Of a stretch of DNA of 64,000 nt, positions 8,666 to 16,303 are shown piece after piece. The DNA is from RGIG3102 sp964525015 (GTDB taxonomy: Bacteria > Bacillota > Clostridia > Oscillospirales > Ruminococcaceae), in assembly GCA_964525015.1 (NCBI GenBank), contig CAZGFY010000006.1:19236-83235 (forward strand). Direction: 5' to 3'. Each line of letters opens with the position of its first letter. The first letter of the stretch is position 1. The notes beneath the pieces are model-generated. The model ran no database searches and was not told the DNA's origin. It saw nothing but the letters and a program-made list of their open reading frames with translations. The translations under genes were made by a program, and so were the position numbers.

Positions 8666-9433
8666 TTATCTAGTTGCTTTAATAATTTGTGCAAAATCAT
8701 CAGTTTTTAAAGATGCACCACCGATTAAACCACCATCAATATTTTCCATATCAAGAAGCTCTTTAGCGTTTTTAGCATTCATAGAGCCACCATATAAAAT
8801 TGAGATAGCATTAGCTGTTGTTTCATCATACATTTCAGCTAAAACACTTCTTATATATCCGCAAGTTTCTTCTGCTTGCTCAGCAGTAGCAGTTTTACCT
8901 GTTCCAATTGCCCAAACCGGCTCGTATGCTATTACAACATTTAAAACATCTTCTTTAGAAACATTTAAAAGTCCTTTAACAACTTGAGATTTTACCACTT
9001 CATTAGTTGTTCCATTTTCTCTTTCTTCTAAAACTTCGCCAACGCAGAAGATAGGGCAGATGCCGTTATTTAAAGCACCGATAACACGTTTGTTAACGCT
9101 TTCATCAGTTTCGCCATAATAAGAACGTCTTTCACTATGGCCTAAAATAGAGTATTTAACCCCATAGTCATTTAGCATTAAAGGAGAAATTTCGCCTGTA
9201 AATGCACCTTGGTTTTCAAAGTGAACATTTTGAGCAGAAATGTTTATAAAGCTATCTTTAGTAATAGAGGTTGCAAGAGGGATATTAATGCTTGGAACAG
9301 AGATTATAACAGTAACATCACTAAAGTTATCAAGAGTTGATTTCATTTCTTCTAAAGTGCTAGTTGTAGCGTTAATAGTGTTGTTCATTTTCCAGTTACC
9401 AGCAATGATAACTTTTCTTAAATTTTTATTCAT
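8666..9433 (-). CDS. tpiA: Triosephosphate isomerase
   Basis: This cytoplasmic TIM-barrel enzyme interconverts dihydroxyacetone phosphate and glyceraldehyde 3-phosphate. All signatures are present: AGNWKMN with the catalytic lysine, ILGHSERR with the catalytic histidine, AYEPVWAIGTG with the catalytic glutamate and flexible loop, and LYGGSMNAKNA and GGLIGGASL at the phosphate site. I favour the ATG at 9433 (255 residues): the AAAAGGA site is about 11 bases upstream of it, but directly abuts the ATG at 9445. It sits between pgk and gpmI. Its product links to mgsA, found elsewhere in this window, which drains dihydroxyacetone phosphate. Confidence 0.97.
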   Translation of the reverse strand: MNKNLRKVIIAGNWKMNNTINATTSTLEEMKSTLDNFSDVTVIISVPSINIPLATSITKDSFINISAQNVHFENQGAFTGEISPLMLNDYGVKYSILGHSERRSYYGETDESVNKRVIGALNNGICPIFCVGEVLEERENGTTNEVVKSQVVKGLLNVSKEDVLNVVIAYEPVWAIGTGKTATAEQAEETCGYIRSVLAEMYDETTANAISILYGGSMNAKNAKELLDMENIDGGLIGGASLKTDDFAQIIKATR

Positions 9434-9463
9434 CTTAATATTCATTCCTTTTCATTATTTAAA

Positions 9464-9492
9464 ATAAAGCGGCAATTAATATGCCGCTTTAT
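9464..9492 (-). terminator. Hairpin between pgk and tpiA
   Basis: An 11-bp perfect stem (core AAAGCGGCA/TGCCGCTTT) with a 7-base loop lies in the 70-base spacer; on the minus strand it is followed by TTTT. It looks like a partial terminator or RNA-stabilising hairpin that would set pgk above tpiA expression. Confidence 0.6.
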
Positions 9493-9503
9493 ATAATTTT
9501 TAA

Positions 9504-10694
9504 TTATTTATCATCTAGTGCAACAATACCTGGAAGAGGTAAACCTTCAAGAAATTCTAAAGAAGCGCCACCACCAGTTGAAATATGAGTCATTTGGTCT
9601 GCATATCCTAATTGCTCAACAGCAGCAGCACTATCACCACCACCGATAATTGAAATTGCATCTGTTTCAGCTATTGCTTTTGCAAGAGCCTTTGTTCCGT
9701 TTGCAAATTTAGCTATTTCGAAAACGCCCATTGGGCCATTCCAAATAACAGTTGCAGCTGATTTGATAGTTTCACTAAATAGTTTCACTGTTTCTTCGCC
9801 AATATCAAGCCCCATCCAGCCTTCTGGAATATTTTCGCTAGTAACTGTTTGAGTGTTAGCATCGGCACTAAATTCATCAGCGACGATATTATCAATAGGA
9901 AGTAAAAGTTTTACACCTTTTTCTTCTGCTTTTGCTAGTAATTCTTTTGCAAGTTCAACTTTATCATCTTCACAAAGAGATTTTCCAATGCCATATCCTT
10001 TTGCTTTAAAGAATGTGTAAGCCATACCACCACCGATAATTAAGCTGTCCACTTTATCGATAAGATTATTTATTACGCCGATTTTATCACTAACTTTAGC
10101 ACCACCTAGAATTGCAACAAATGGTCTTTGTGGATTTTCTAAAGCTTTGCCCATAATTTCGATTTCTTTTTGGATTAAGTATCCGCAAGCACTTGGTAGG
10201 TAATCAGCAGCACCAGCAGTTGAAGCGTGTGCTCTGTGAGCAGTTCCGAATGCATCGTTAACATAGACATCAGCCATTGAAGCTAATTCTTTTGCAAATT
10301 CTGGAGCATTTTTTTCTTCTTCTTTATGAAAACGTAAATTTTCTAAAAGCATTACTTCACCAGATTTTAATTCGCTTGCTAATTTTTTAGCATCTTCGCC
10401 AATAACGTCTTTTGCCATTTTAACTGTTGTATTAAGTAGCTCTTCTAATCTTTTTTGAACTGGAGCTAGTGAATAGTCCATATTAAACTCACCCTTTGGT
10501 CTTCCAAGGTGTGAGCAAAGAATTAATTTTGCACCATTATCTTTAAGATATTTAATAGTTTTTAATGATTCAACTATTCTTTTATCATCTCCGATAACAC
10601 CGTTTTTAACTGGGACATTAAAATCACAACGAACAAGGCAAACCTTGCCGTTAACTTCAATATCTTCTACTGTTTTTTTTCCTAAACCTAACAT
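9504..10694 (-). CDS. pgk: Phosphoglycerate kinase
   Basis: The 396-residue length is standard. It transfers phosphate from 1,3-bisphosphoglycerate to ADP, the first ATP-yielding step of lower glycolysis. RCDFNVPVKNG near the N-terminus binds the substrate, as do LCSHLGRPKGE and the LLENLRFHKEEE segment. In the C-terminal half, GGAKVSDKIGVI, WNGPMGVFE and the GGGDSAAAVEQLG nucleotide loop are present, then the terminal STGGGASLEFLEG motif. The start has AAGGAG 8 bases upstream. It leads the pgk-tpiA-gpmI-racemase run and has a good promoter; gap, usually just upstream in Firmicutes, is absent here. Confidence 0.98.
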   Translation of the reverse strand: MLGLGKKTVEDIEVNGKVCLVRCDFNVPVKNGVIGDDKRIVESLKTIKYLKDNGAKLILCSHLGRPKGEFNMDYSLAPVQKRLEELLNTTVKMAKDVIGEDAKKLASELKSGEVMLLENLRFHKEEEKNAPEFAKELASMADVYVNDAFGTAHRAHASTAGAADYLPSACGYLIQKEIEIMGKALENPQRPFVAILGGAKVSDKIGVINNLIDKVDSLIIGGGMAYTFFKAKGYGIGKSLCEDDKVELAKELLAKAEEKGVKLLLPIDNIVADEFSADANTQTVTSENIPEGWMGLDIGEETVKLFSETIKSAATVIWNGPMGVFEIAKFANGTKALAKAIAETDAISIIGGGDSAAAVEQLGYADQMTHISTGGGASLEFLEGLPLPGIVALDDK

Positions 10695-10744
10695 AGTAAA
10701 TCTCCTTTTTTATAAATCAGTATTTTAAATATATACCTACAATT

Positions 10745-10773
10745 ATTATATTGAATTAAACTCACTTTTTCAA
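10745..10773 (-). promoter_or_regulatory. Sigma-A-type promoter of pgk
   Basis: On the minus strand TTGAAA, 17 bases, TATAAT, about 50 bases before the pgk start codon. Only one base differs from the consensus -35 at a weakly conserved position. Confidence 0.7.
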
Positions 10774-10907
10774 GACATATATTAAAAAGTTTATATATTT
10801 TGTATTATTGCCTAAATAGATAGTGAAATTTTTGTCAAAATAGCTTTGTTAAAAATACTACAATGTATTTTTGTTGCATAATTATAGTTTAGTATTATCT
10901 AAAAATT

Positions 10908-10941
10908 AAAAAATAAGCAGTTTTTTAACTGCTTATTTTTT
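10908..10941 (-). terminator. Terminator overlapping the end of the BCCT gene
   Basis: A 15-bp perfect stem (AAAAAATAAGCAGTT with its complement) and a 4-base loop. The upstream arm covers the last codons and stop of the transporter gene; a T-rich tract follows on the minus strand. Confidence 0.8.
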
Positions 10942-12481
10942 CTTTATCTTTAATTTCTTTTTGAATTAGATATAAGTTTGCATCTTTAAAAAAGCTAGCA
11001 AGAATTACTATGAAAATTATCCCGATAGGAAAAGCTGCAATTATTGAAACTGACTGCAAATTATAAATAGAGTTTTGTGAGAAGATTAATCCGATAGGGA
11101 AGATTATAAACACAATAGTCCAAAAAGTTTTCACTGAGTTATCGGCATCTTTTCCAGCTGGTAAATTTTTATAAGAATAAATAGAAACAACCATAGTAAC
11201 TGACTCAAAAGTTGTAGAATAGAAGGTAACCATCATAATAAATAGCACTATTAGCAGTAATTCTGTAAGTGGTAGGGTTTCAAAAATTTCTATTATACCA
11301 AGATTTAAATCTTTGCCGTCAGATACTAATGAAAGTATATCTATCTCTCCTTTGATTTGCTTTGATAATCCATAATTTCCAAAGATTATAAATGAACAAA
11401 ATGTGCCAGCTATTCCATAGATATATGAGCCTAAAATAACATTTTTAATTGTTCTTCCTTCGCTAATTATTCCAATGAAAAATGGTGTTGCAACACACCA
11501 AGCCATCCAATATGCCCAGTAAAAAATTGTCCAATTTTGAACAAATCCACCATCGGCTGTACCTGTTTGGCGAAGAGGATCAAGCGATGTAGATAATGAA
11601 ATAAAGTTTTGTGCAAGTGTACCAAGGCTAGTTATTCCAGTTTCAATTATATAAACAGTTTCACCACCTAATAAAAAAACAAATATCATCATGAAGATAA
11701 ATAAACTAGTACATATTTTAGCTGAATGCATAATGCCTTTTATACCCTTTAAAACAGAAAAACCATACACCAAAGCAATGATTATTAATATAATAATAGT
11801 TAGTATAGTGCTTGAAGGGATATTAAATACCCTTGTAACGGCTGATGATAAAAGGGGCGTAGCTAGAGAAAAGGTTGTAGCAGTTCCAGCTAAAAGAGCA
11901 CATATTGCAATTAAATCAATAATTTTCCCAGGGAGTCCATCAACTTTATCTTTTAATAATGGTCTGCAAGCTTCTGAAAATTTTTGTTTTTTTTGCTTTC
12001 TAACATGTATCATAAACCCAAAGCAAATAGCCAAAGCTATATAAAACGACCATGGTATAGGTCCCCAGTGAAATAATGGATAAACAGGAGCCCACTCTTG
12101 AACGCCGATTTCTTGAACATAGCTTTCACTTGCATATAACGCCCATTCTATAAAAGAATAATATATAATATCAGCAGCAAAAATGCCAGTGAATATCATG
12201 GTTGCCCATTTGAAATCAGAATATTTGGGTTTTTCCAAATTGCCAAGCCTAATCTGTCCAAATTTTGAAAAAGCAATGTATAAAGTTGTTAAAAAGGTCA
12301 TAAATCCTAAAACTATATAAAAGCTTCCTAAATCATTTCCTAAAAATTGACGAATAGAATTTAATAAATTTGCACTAGAATCAGGAAATACTATAAAAGA
12401 TGCACATAAAAATAAAACAATAAGAAAAGGGAGTATCATAAGAGATAAATCAAGTTCTTTAAGAAGTTTGTTGTTTTTCAA
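10925..12481 (-). CDS. BCCT family transporter, probably choline uptake
   Basis: The 518-residue protein has about twelve hydrophobic helices and the BCCT hallmarks: aromatic-rich YYSFIEWALYASES and HWGPIPWSFY in the early half, and WTIFYWAYWMAWCVATPFFIGIISEGRTIK in the second, with the tryptophan box that binds trimethylammonium groups. Family members import choline, betaine or carnitine using sodium or proton gradients. Its start overlaps the end of the choline kinase/cytidylyltransferase fusion by 23 bases, so the two are coupled, and choline is the obvious substrate. It takes the place of the unrelated LicB permease of classical lic1 loci. Betaine transport for osmoprotection is the alternative. 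Confidence 0.9.
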   Translation of the reverse strand: MKNNKLLKELDLSLMILPFLIVLFLCASFIVFPDSSANLLNSIRQFLGNDLGSFYIVLGFMTFLTTLYIAFSKFGQIRLGNLEKPKYSDFKWATMIFTGIFAADIIYYSFIEWALYASESYVQEIGVQEWAPVYPLFHWGPIPWSFYIALAICFGFMIHVRKQKKQKFSEACRPLLKDKVDGLPGKIIDLIAICALLAGTATTFSLATPLLSSAVTRVFNIPSSTILTIIILIIIALVYGFSVLKGIKGIMHSAKICTSLFIFMMIFVFLLGGETVYIIETGITSLGTLAQNFISLSTSLDPLRQTGTADGGFVQNWTIFYWAYWMAWCVATPFFIGIISEGRTIKNVILGSYIYGIAGTFCSFIIFGNYGLSKQIKGEIDILSLVSDGKDLNLGIIEIFETLPLTELLLIVLFIMMVTFYSTTFESVTMVVSIYSYKNLPAGKDADNSVKTFWTIVFIIFPIGLIFSQNSIYNLQSVSIIAAFPIGIIFIVILASFFKDANLYLIQKEIKDKEKISS

Positions 12482-14231
12482 AAGCAGCCTCTCTTTCTTT
12501 AAAAAGTTCTAATGCTATTTTACTATATTTTCTTGCGTATCTATATTGCGACATCATATATTCAGTATAGACAACACCATTTAAAGCTTTGTATTCCGAC
12601 CAAACTGTCCAAAGTAATCCGCAAATAGCAATATAAGAATACACTTTTAATTTTATTTCATCAGTAATTTCACCTTCGCAGTATTGATGAATTAATCTGT
12701 TAATTCCATCTTCTTCATATAAACTAAACAAACAAAACATAGCAATATCTATATATTTATCTGCCATCCCTGCATACTCCCAGTCAATTAAATGAATTCG
12801 ATTGTATTCATCAAATAAAAAGTTTGGAGGGATTGGGTCGATATGACACAAACAATTTGTAGCTGGAAGAGAATTTAATAATGATTTTAATTTATAAACA
12901 TTCTCTCTAACATCTTCATAATCTGCAAAATAAGATGGTGTATTTCTTAATTTTTCATAATAATCTAATCTTTCATAAGGATCGAAAGTGAAATCAGTTT
13001 TAAGGTTTAAATTGTGAAGCTCACGCAACTTTTGCATACATAATTTTGTATCATCAAAATTATTTTCATCGCAAATCCTAGCATTATTTATAAATTTTGT
13101 TATTTTATATCCTGTAATAGGATTTATATAAATAATATCATCACTAATTTTGTAGTCCTTAATTAATGAATAAACAGTTGCTTCAGTTTTTCTTGAAATA
13201 AGTTGATTACTTCCTTCTCCAGGAACTCGAAGAAGATAATCCTCATCTAAAACTGAAAAGCGCATAAGTTTATTAGTCATGCCTTTTTGAAGAGCGTAGA
13301 CATTTGAAACATCGCACGGGTCAGCATCTAAAACATCGGTGATTAAATTAATTATTTTAGATTGCAAACTTTCGGATTCATCATCTATATCTCTTAAATC
13401 CTCATAAGTTTTAATAGGGTAGGCATCTCTAGTTCTCAACACATTTAAATAGCAATCAGCTATTGGTTTTTCACCACAAAATAAAGCTTCTTCCCAAATT
13501 AATTTTTCTCTTGGGTGTTTATTGATTAAATGCTTTATATTGTTAACTAAAAGTTTGCTTGTGCTTGAATTAAAATATCCAAAGCTTAGTAATGCATTTC
13601 CGAATCTATCAATTTTAGTTGGTTGCATTTGTCTTGAAACCCTAATAAAACTTTCCTCAATTGTATAATTTAACACATTATAGTGCGAAAATAATTCATT
13701 TTTTCGAAAAGGGTTTTTGCTAAACCAAATATCACAAGGCAAAATATATGTATTGTTTATTTTATCTTTTACAAGATTTAGGGAATATAAATTATCTTGC
13801 TTTACATAATTAGTATTTAAAATAATTTCAACATTATATTTTTCACCTAAATATTCATACATTTCAGCCATATATCCTACCACGATAGTTATATCAAATA
13901 TTTCAGCTTCGTGTAATTGTTTAATTAATCTTTCGATTAGCGCTTCATCATGCACTTTAAATAGTCCCTTTGGTGTTTTTGAAAAAGGAATCATTCGAAG
14001 TGCAACTCCCGCTGCTAAAATTATAGCATTTTTAGGTTTATTATTTTTTAAATATTCCAAGGTTTTTAATGTTGGGCAATATTCTTTTGTTAGCCAATTG
14101 TTTTTGATTAATTTTTTTAGTGAAGAGTTGATAAGGCCTAAAGAGTATCCGCTTTTTTCAGTTAAATCACGCTGTTTTAAATATCCGTATTTTAAAATTA
14201 TTTGTAAAATAACAAAGTCACGTTTGTTCAT
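12459..14231 (-). CDS. Winged-helix / cholinephosphate cytidylyltransferase / choline kinase fusion (LicCA-like)
   Basis: A three-part protein of 590 residues. Residues 1-60 look like a MarR-type winged helix (LKYGYLKQRDLTEKSGYSLGLINSSLKKLI). Residues 68-290 are a nucleotidyltransferase: AIILAAGVALRMIPFSKTPKGL is the nucleotide-binding signature, and KQDNLYSLNLVKD and LPCDIWF follow as in LicC. Residues 300-590 are a LicA-like choline kinase: LLRVPGEGSN, then the catalytic loop CHIDPIPPNF and metal loop LIDWEYAGMADKYID. Together it should phosphorylate choline and activate it to CDP-choline for surface decoration. The transferase LicD is not in the window. The promoter is flanked by two copies of a 14-bp element, so the N-terminal domain may be a regulator of its own operon. 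Confidence 0.88.
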   Translation of the reverse strand: MNKRDFVILQIILKYGYLKQRDLTEKSGYSLGLINSSLKKLIKNNWLTKEYCPTLKTLEYLKNNKPKNAIILAAGVALRMIPFSKTPKGLFKVHDEALIERLIKQLHEAEIFDITIVVGYMAEMYEYLGEKYNVEIILNTNYVKQDNLYSLNLVKDKINNTYILPCDIWFSKNPFRKNELFSHYNVLNYTIEESFIRVSRQMQPTKIDRFGNALLSFGYFNSSTSKLLVNNIKHLINKHPREKLIWEEALFCGEKPIADCYLNVLRTRDAYPIKTYEDLRDIDDESESLQSKIINLITDVLDADPCDVSNVYALQKGMTNKLMRFSVLDEDYLLRVPGEGSNQLISRKTEATVYSLIKDYKISDDIIYINPITGYKITKFINNARICDENNFDDTKLCMQKLRELHNLNLKTDFTFDPYERLDYYEKLRNTPSYFADYEDVRENVYKLKSLLNSLPATNCLCHIDPIPPNFLFDEYNRIHLIDWEYAGMADKYIDIAMFCLFSLYEEDGINRLIHQYCEGEITDEIKLKVYSYIAICGLLWTVWSEYKALNGVVYTEYMMSQYRYARKYSKIALELFKEREAAFEKQQTS

Positions 14232-14251
14232 AAAATATCCTTTCTCTATTC

Positions 14252-14265
14252 TTGTTCACGAAAAA
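14252..14265. promoter_or_regulatory. Operator-like 14-mer, copy 1, just downstream of the licCA start point
   Basis: TTGTTCACGAAAAA. It matches the reverse complement of copy 2 at 13 of 14 positions and lies about 20 bases beyond the -10 element, where a bound repressor would block elongation. Confidence 0.55.
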
Positions 14266-14284
14266 TGTTTGTCAATATATGGAT

Positions 14285-14313
14285 ATTATACACTAAAATT
14301 ATATGTTTTGCAA
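14285..14313 (-). promoter_or_regulatory. Sigma-A-type promoter of the choline operon
   Basis: Minus strand TTGCAA, 17-base spacer, TATAAT, 54 bases before the fusion-gene start codon. It lies between the two operator-like 14-mers. Confidence 0.7.
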
Positions 14314-14410
14314 CTAAAATTCATTTTTAATTAAAGAAATATATGTGAAATATATGAAAAAAGTTAACAATATTAAAATAAATTGTCTTAAAATTCAATT
14401 TTAATTAATT

Positions 14411-14424
14411 TTGTTCGTGAACAA
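14411..14424. promoter_or_regulatory. Operator-like 14-mer, copy 2, upstream of the licCA promoter
   Basis: TTGTTCGTGAACAA, an inverted repeat with 6-base arms around GT. Centre-to-centre distance to copy 1 is 159 bp, about fifteen helical turns, compatible with DNA looping. Confidence 0.5.
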
Positions 14425-14425
14425 T

Positions 14426-14465
14426 AAAAAAGTAATGATAAGATAAAACTCATCATTACTTTTTT
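14426..14465 (-). terminator. Terminator of the glgP-GH13 operon
   Basis: A perfect 14-bp stem, AAAAAAGTAATGAT with ATCATTACTTTTTT, and a 12-base loop. The stem arm itself supplies the T-run on the minus strand, about 50 bases after the GH13 stop. Confidence 0.8.
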
Positions 14466-14516
14466 GATTATACATAAGATATTTTGCGAAAAAAAGTGAA
14501 ATTTGCCATAATATTA

Positions 14517-16292
14517 TTAAAGTTTTTTTATTATATAACTTCCAGCTTCAACAATATAAGATTGATTATCATATGTTAAGGTTTGTTTATCATTTGAAGT
14601 GTTTACAATTATGATGGTTTCATCGTCATCGTTGTAACGGATAAATGCTGTACAACCATTGTAGCTATAAATAAAGTGAAGTTGTCCTTGTTTAAAAATT
14701 TCATTACTACTTCGTTCAGTTGATAGTTTTTTAATGGCATCTAAAATTTGGGTATCCATATCATTCCATTTAAAAAACAATCTATTAAAAGGATCTTTAT
14801 ATCCTTGCATACCAATTTCATCTCCATAGTAAATACAAGGTACACCAGGGAGTGTAAAAAGGAGAACGTAAGCCAAAATTAATAGCTTTTTAGAATAATC
14901 ATACTCTTCTTTGGTTAAAAATGTTTCGCTTTGTTCCTGTCTTGATTCTAAATAAGGATTTTTTGAGCCAATAAAAGTTATGGCTCTTAGAGTGTCGTGA
15001 GTTGAAAGGCTATTTAGCGCTGTATCAAGGGCAGGCTTTGGATAGTTTTCGTAAATAGTCATAATTTCTTCTGCAAATTTATTAGAATCTTTATTTTTAA
15101 CAAAATTTAAAATAGCATCTTTGAAAGGATAGTTCATAACACTATCTAGCCCTTTTCCAAGAATGTATTTTCTTCTTCCACCAAGACTTATTTTGTTGCT
15201 TGCATCCTCCCAAACTTCGCCTATAATAAGAGCATTAGGATTAACTAGCTTTACTCGTTCTCTAAGTTTTTCTAAAAACTTATCAGGTAATTCATCCGCA
15301 ACATCAAGCCTAAATCCATCAGCCCCTTTTTCTAGCCAAAATTGTAATACGCCATTTTCGCCACATATAAAGTCTATATAACTTTCATCCATTTCATTTA
15401 TTTCTGGCAGAGTTTCAAATCCCCACCAAGAGCGATATCCGATTTTATATTCATCATTAAAATCAAACCAAGTGTAATAAGGGCTGTATTTTGAATTATA
15501 TGCGCCTAAGGAAGAGTATCTATTTTCTTTGTTGAAATAAATACTATCACTGCCAACATGGCTGAAAACTCCATCAAGAATGATTTTTATATCCATATCT
15601 TTTGCTTTTTTACAAAGATTTGTAAAATCTTCAATAGTACCAAGTTCAGGATCTACTTTTAAAAAATCAGCGGTGTTATATCGGTGATTTGAATGGGATT
15701 CAAATATCGGATTTAGGTATATAGCATCTACATTTAATTCTTTTAAATAGCTGAGTTTTTCAGTAATACCAAGCAAATCGCCACCATAGTAATCAGTAGT
15801 TATATCACTATTAGAAAATAAAGGGGTTGTGTCTTTATCTTGGATATAAATTCTTCCTTTGGTGTTGCTAAAAGGGGTTTTATCACTTCGATTAAATCTA
15901 TCAGGAAAAATCTGATAGAAAATACCACCTTTGAAAGTATCAGGTGTTTTAAAGTCTTTACTATAAACGGTTAGCTGAAAAAGGTTTCCATCTTTTCTTA
16001 TAACGCCTTCACCTTTATAGTTGTTATAAATTCCATTATTATCGCCTAAATCAAAATAATAAAAATAGGTGCTTTCGTCTTCAAAGATAATATTTGTGGT
16101 GAAAATATTAGAATTATCACCCTTGATTAAAGTCATGGATTTTTTTATAAGAAAATCATTATCATCTTTAATATTAATAATCACTTTATGATAATTTAAA
16201 GGGAGTGTCACTGTAAAAGTTACACTCTCCTTAGTTTTTACTGCACCAAAAGGAGATTTGTGATAAGGGTTTCTACTATTGTAAATTAACAT
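14517..16292 (-). CDS. GH13 alpha-glucosidase/neopullulanase-type enzyme (cytoplasmic)
   Basis: The 591-residue alpha-amylase-family enzyme has an N-terminal beta-sandwich of about 110 residues, as in cyclomaltodextrinases, then the catalytic barrel starting GGIFYQIFPDRF. The conserved regions are clear: DGVFSHVG, GFRLDVADE with nucleophile D330, IIGEVWED with acid E359, and LSTHDTLRA with D433. There is no signal peptide, so it works inside the cell on imported maltodextrins or glycogen branches. It begins 11 bases after the glgP stop with no good Shine-Dalgarno site, suggesting translation coupled to glgP. Exact specificity (maltodextrin, pullulan or cyclodextrin) cannot be read from sequence. 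Confidence 0.92.
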   Translation of the reverse strand: MLIYNSRNPYHKSPFGAVKTKESVTFTVTLPLNYHKVIINIKDDNDFLIKKSMTLIKGDNSNIFTTNIIFEDESTYFYYFDLGDNNGIYNNYKGEGVIRKDGNLFQLTVYSKDFKTPDTFKGGIFYQIFPDRFNRSDKTPFSNTKGRIYIQDKDTTPLFSNSDITTDYYGGDLLGITEKLSYLKELNVDAIYLNPIFESHSNHRYNTADFLKVDPELGTIEDFTNLCKKAKDMDIKIILDGVFSHVGSDSIYFNKENRYSSLGAYNSKYSPYYTWFDFNDEYKIGYRSWWGFETLPEINEMDESYIDFICGENGVLQFWLEKGADGFRLDVADELPDKFLEKLRERVKLVNPNALIIGEVWEDASNKISLGGRRKYILGKGLDSVMNYPFKDAILNFVKNKDSNKFAEEIMTIYENYPKPALDTALNSLSTHDTLRAITFIGSKNPYLESRQEQSETFLTKEEYDYSKKLLILAYVLLFTLPGVPCIYYGDEIGMQGYKDPFNRLFFKWNDMDTQILDAIKKLSTERSSNEIFKQGQLHFIYSYNGCTAFIRYNDDDETIIIVNTSNDKQTLTYDNQSYIVEAGSYIIKKL

Positions 16293-16303
16293 AGTTTTTC
16301 ACA

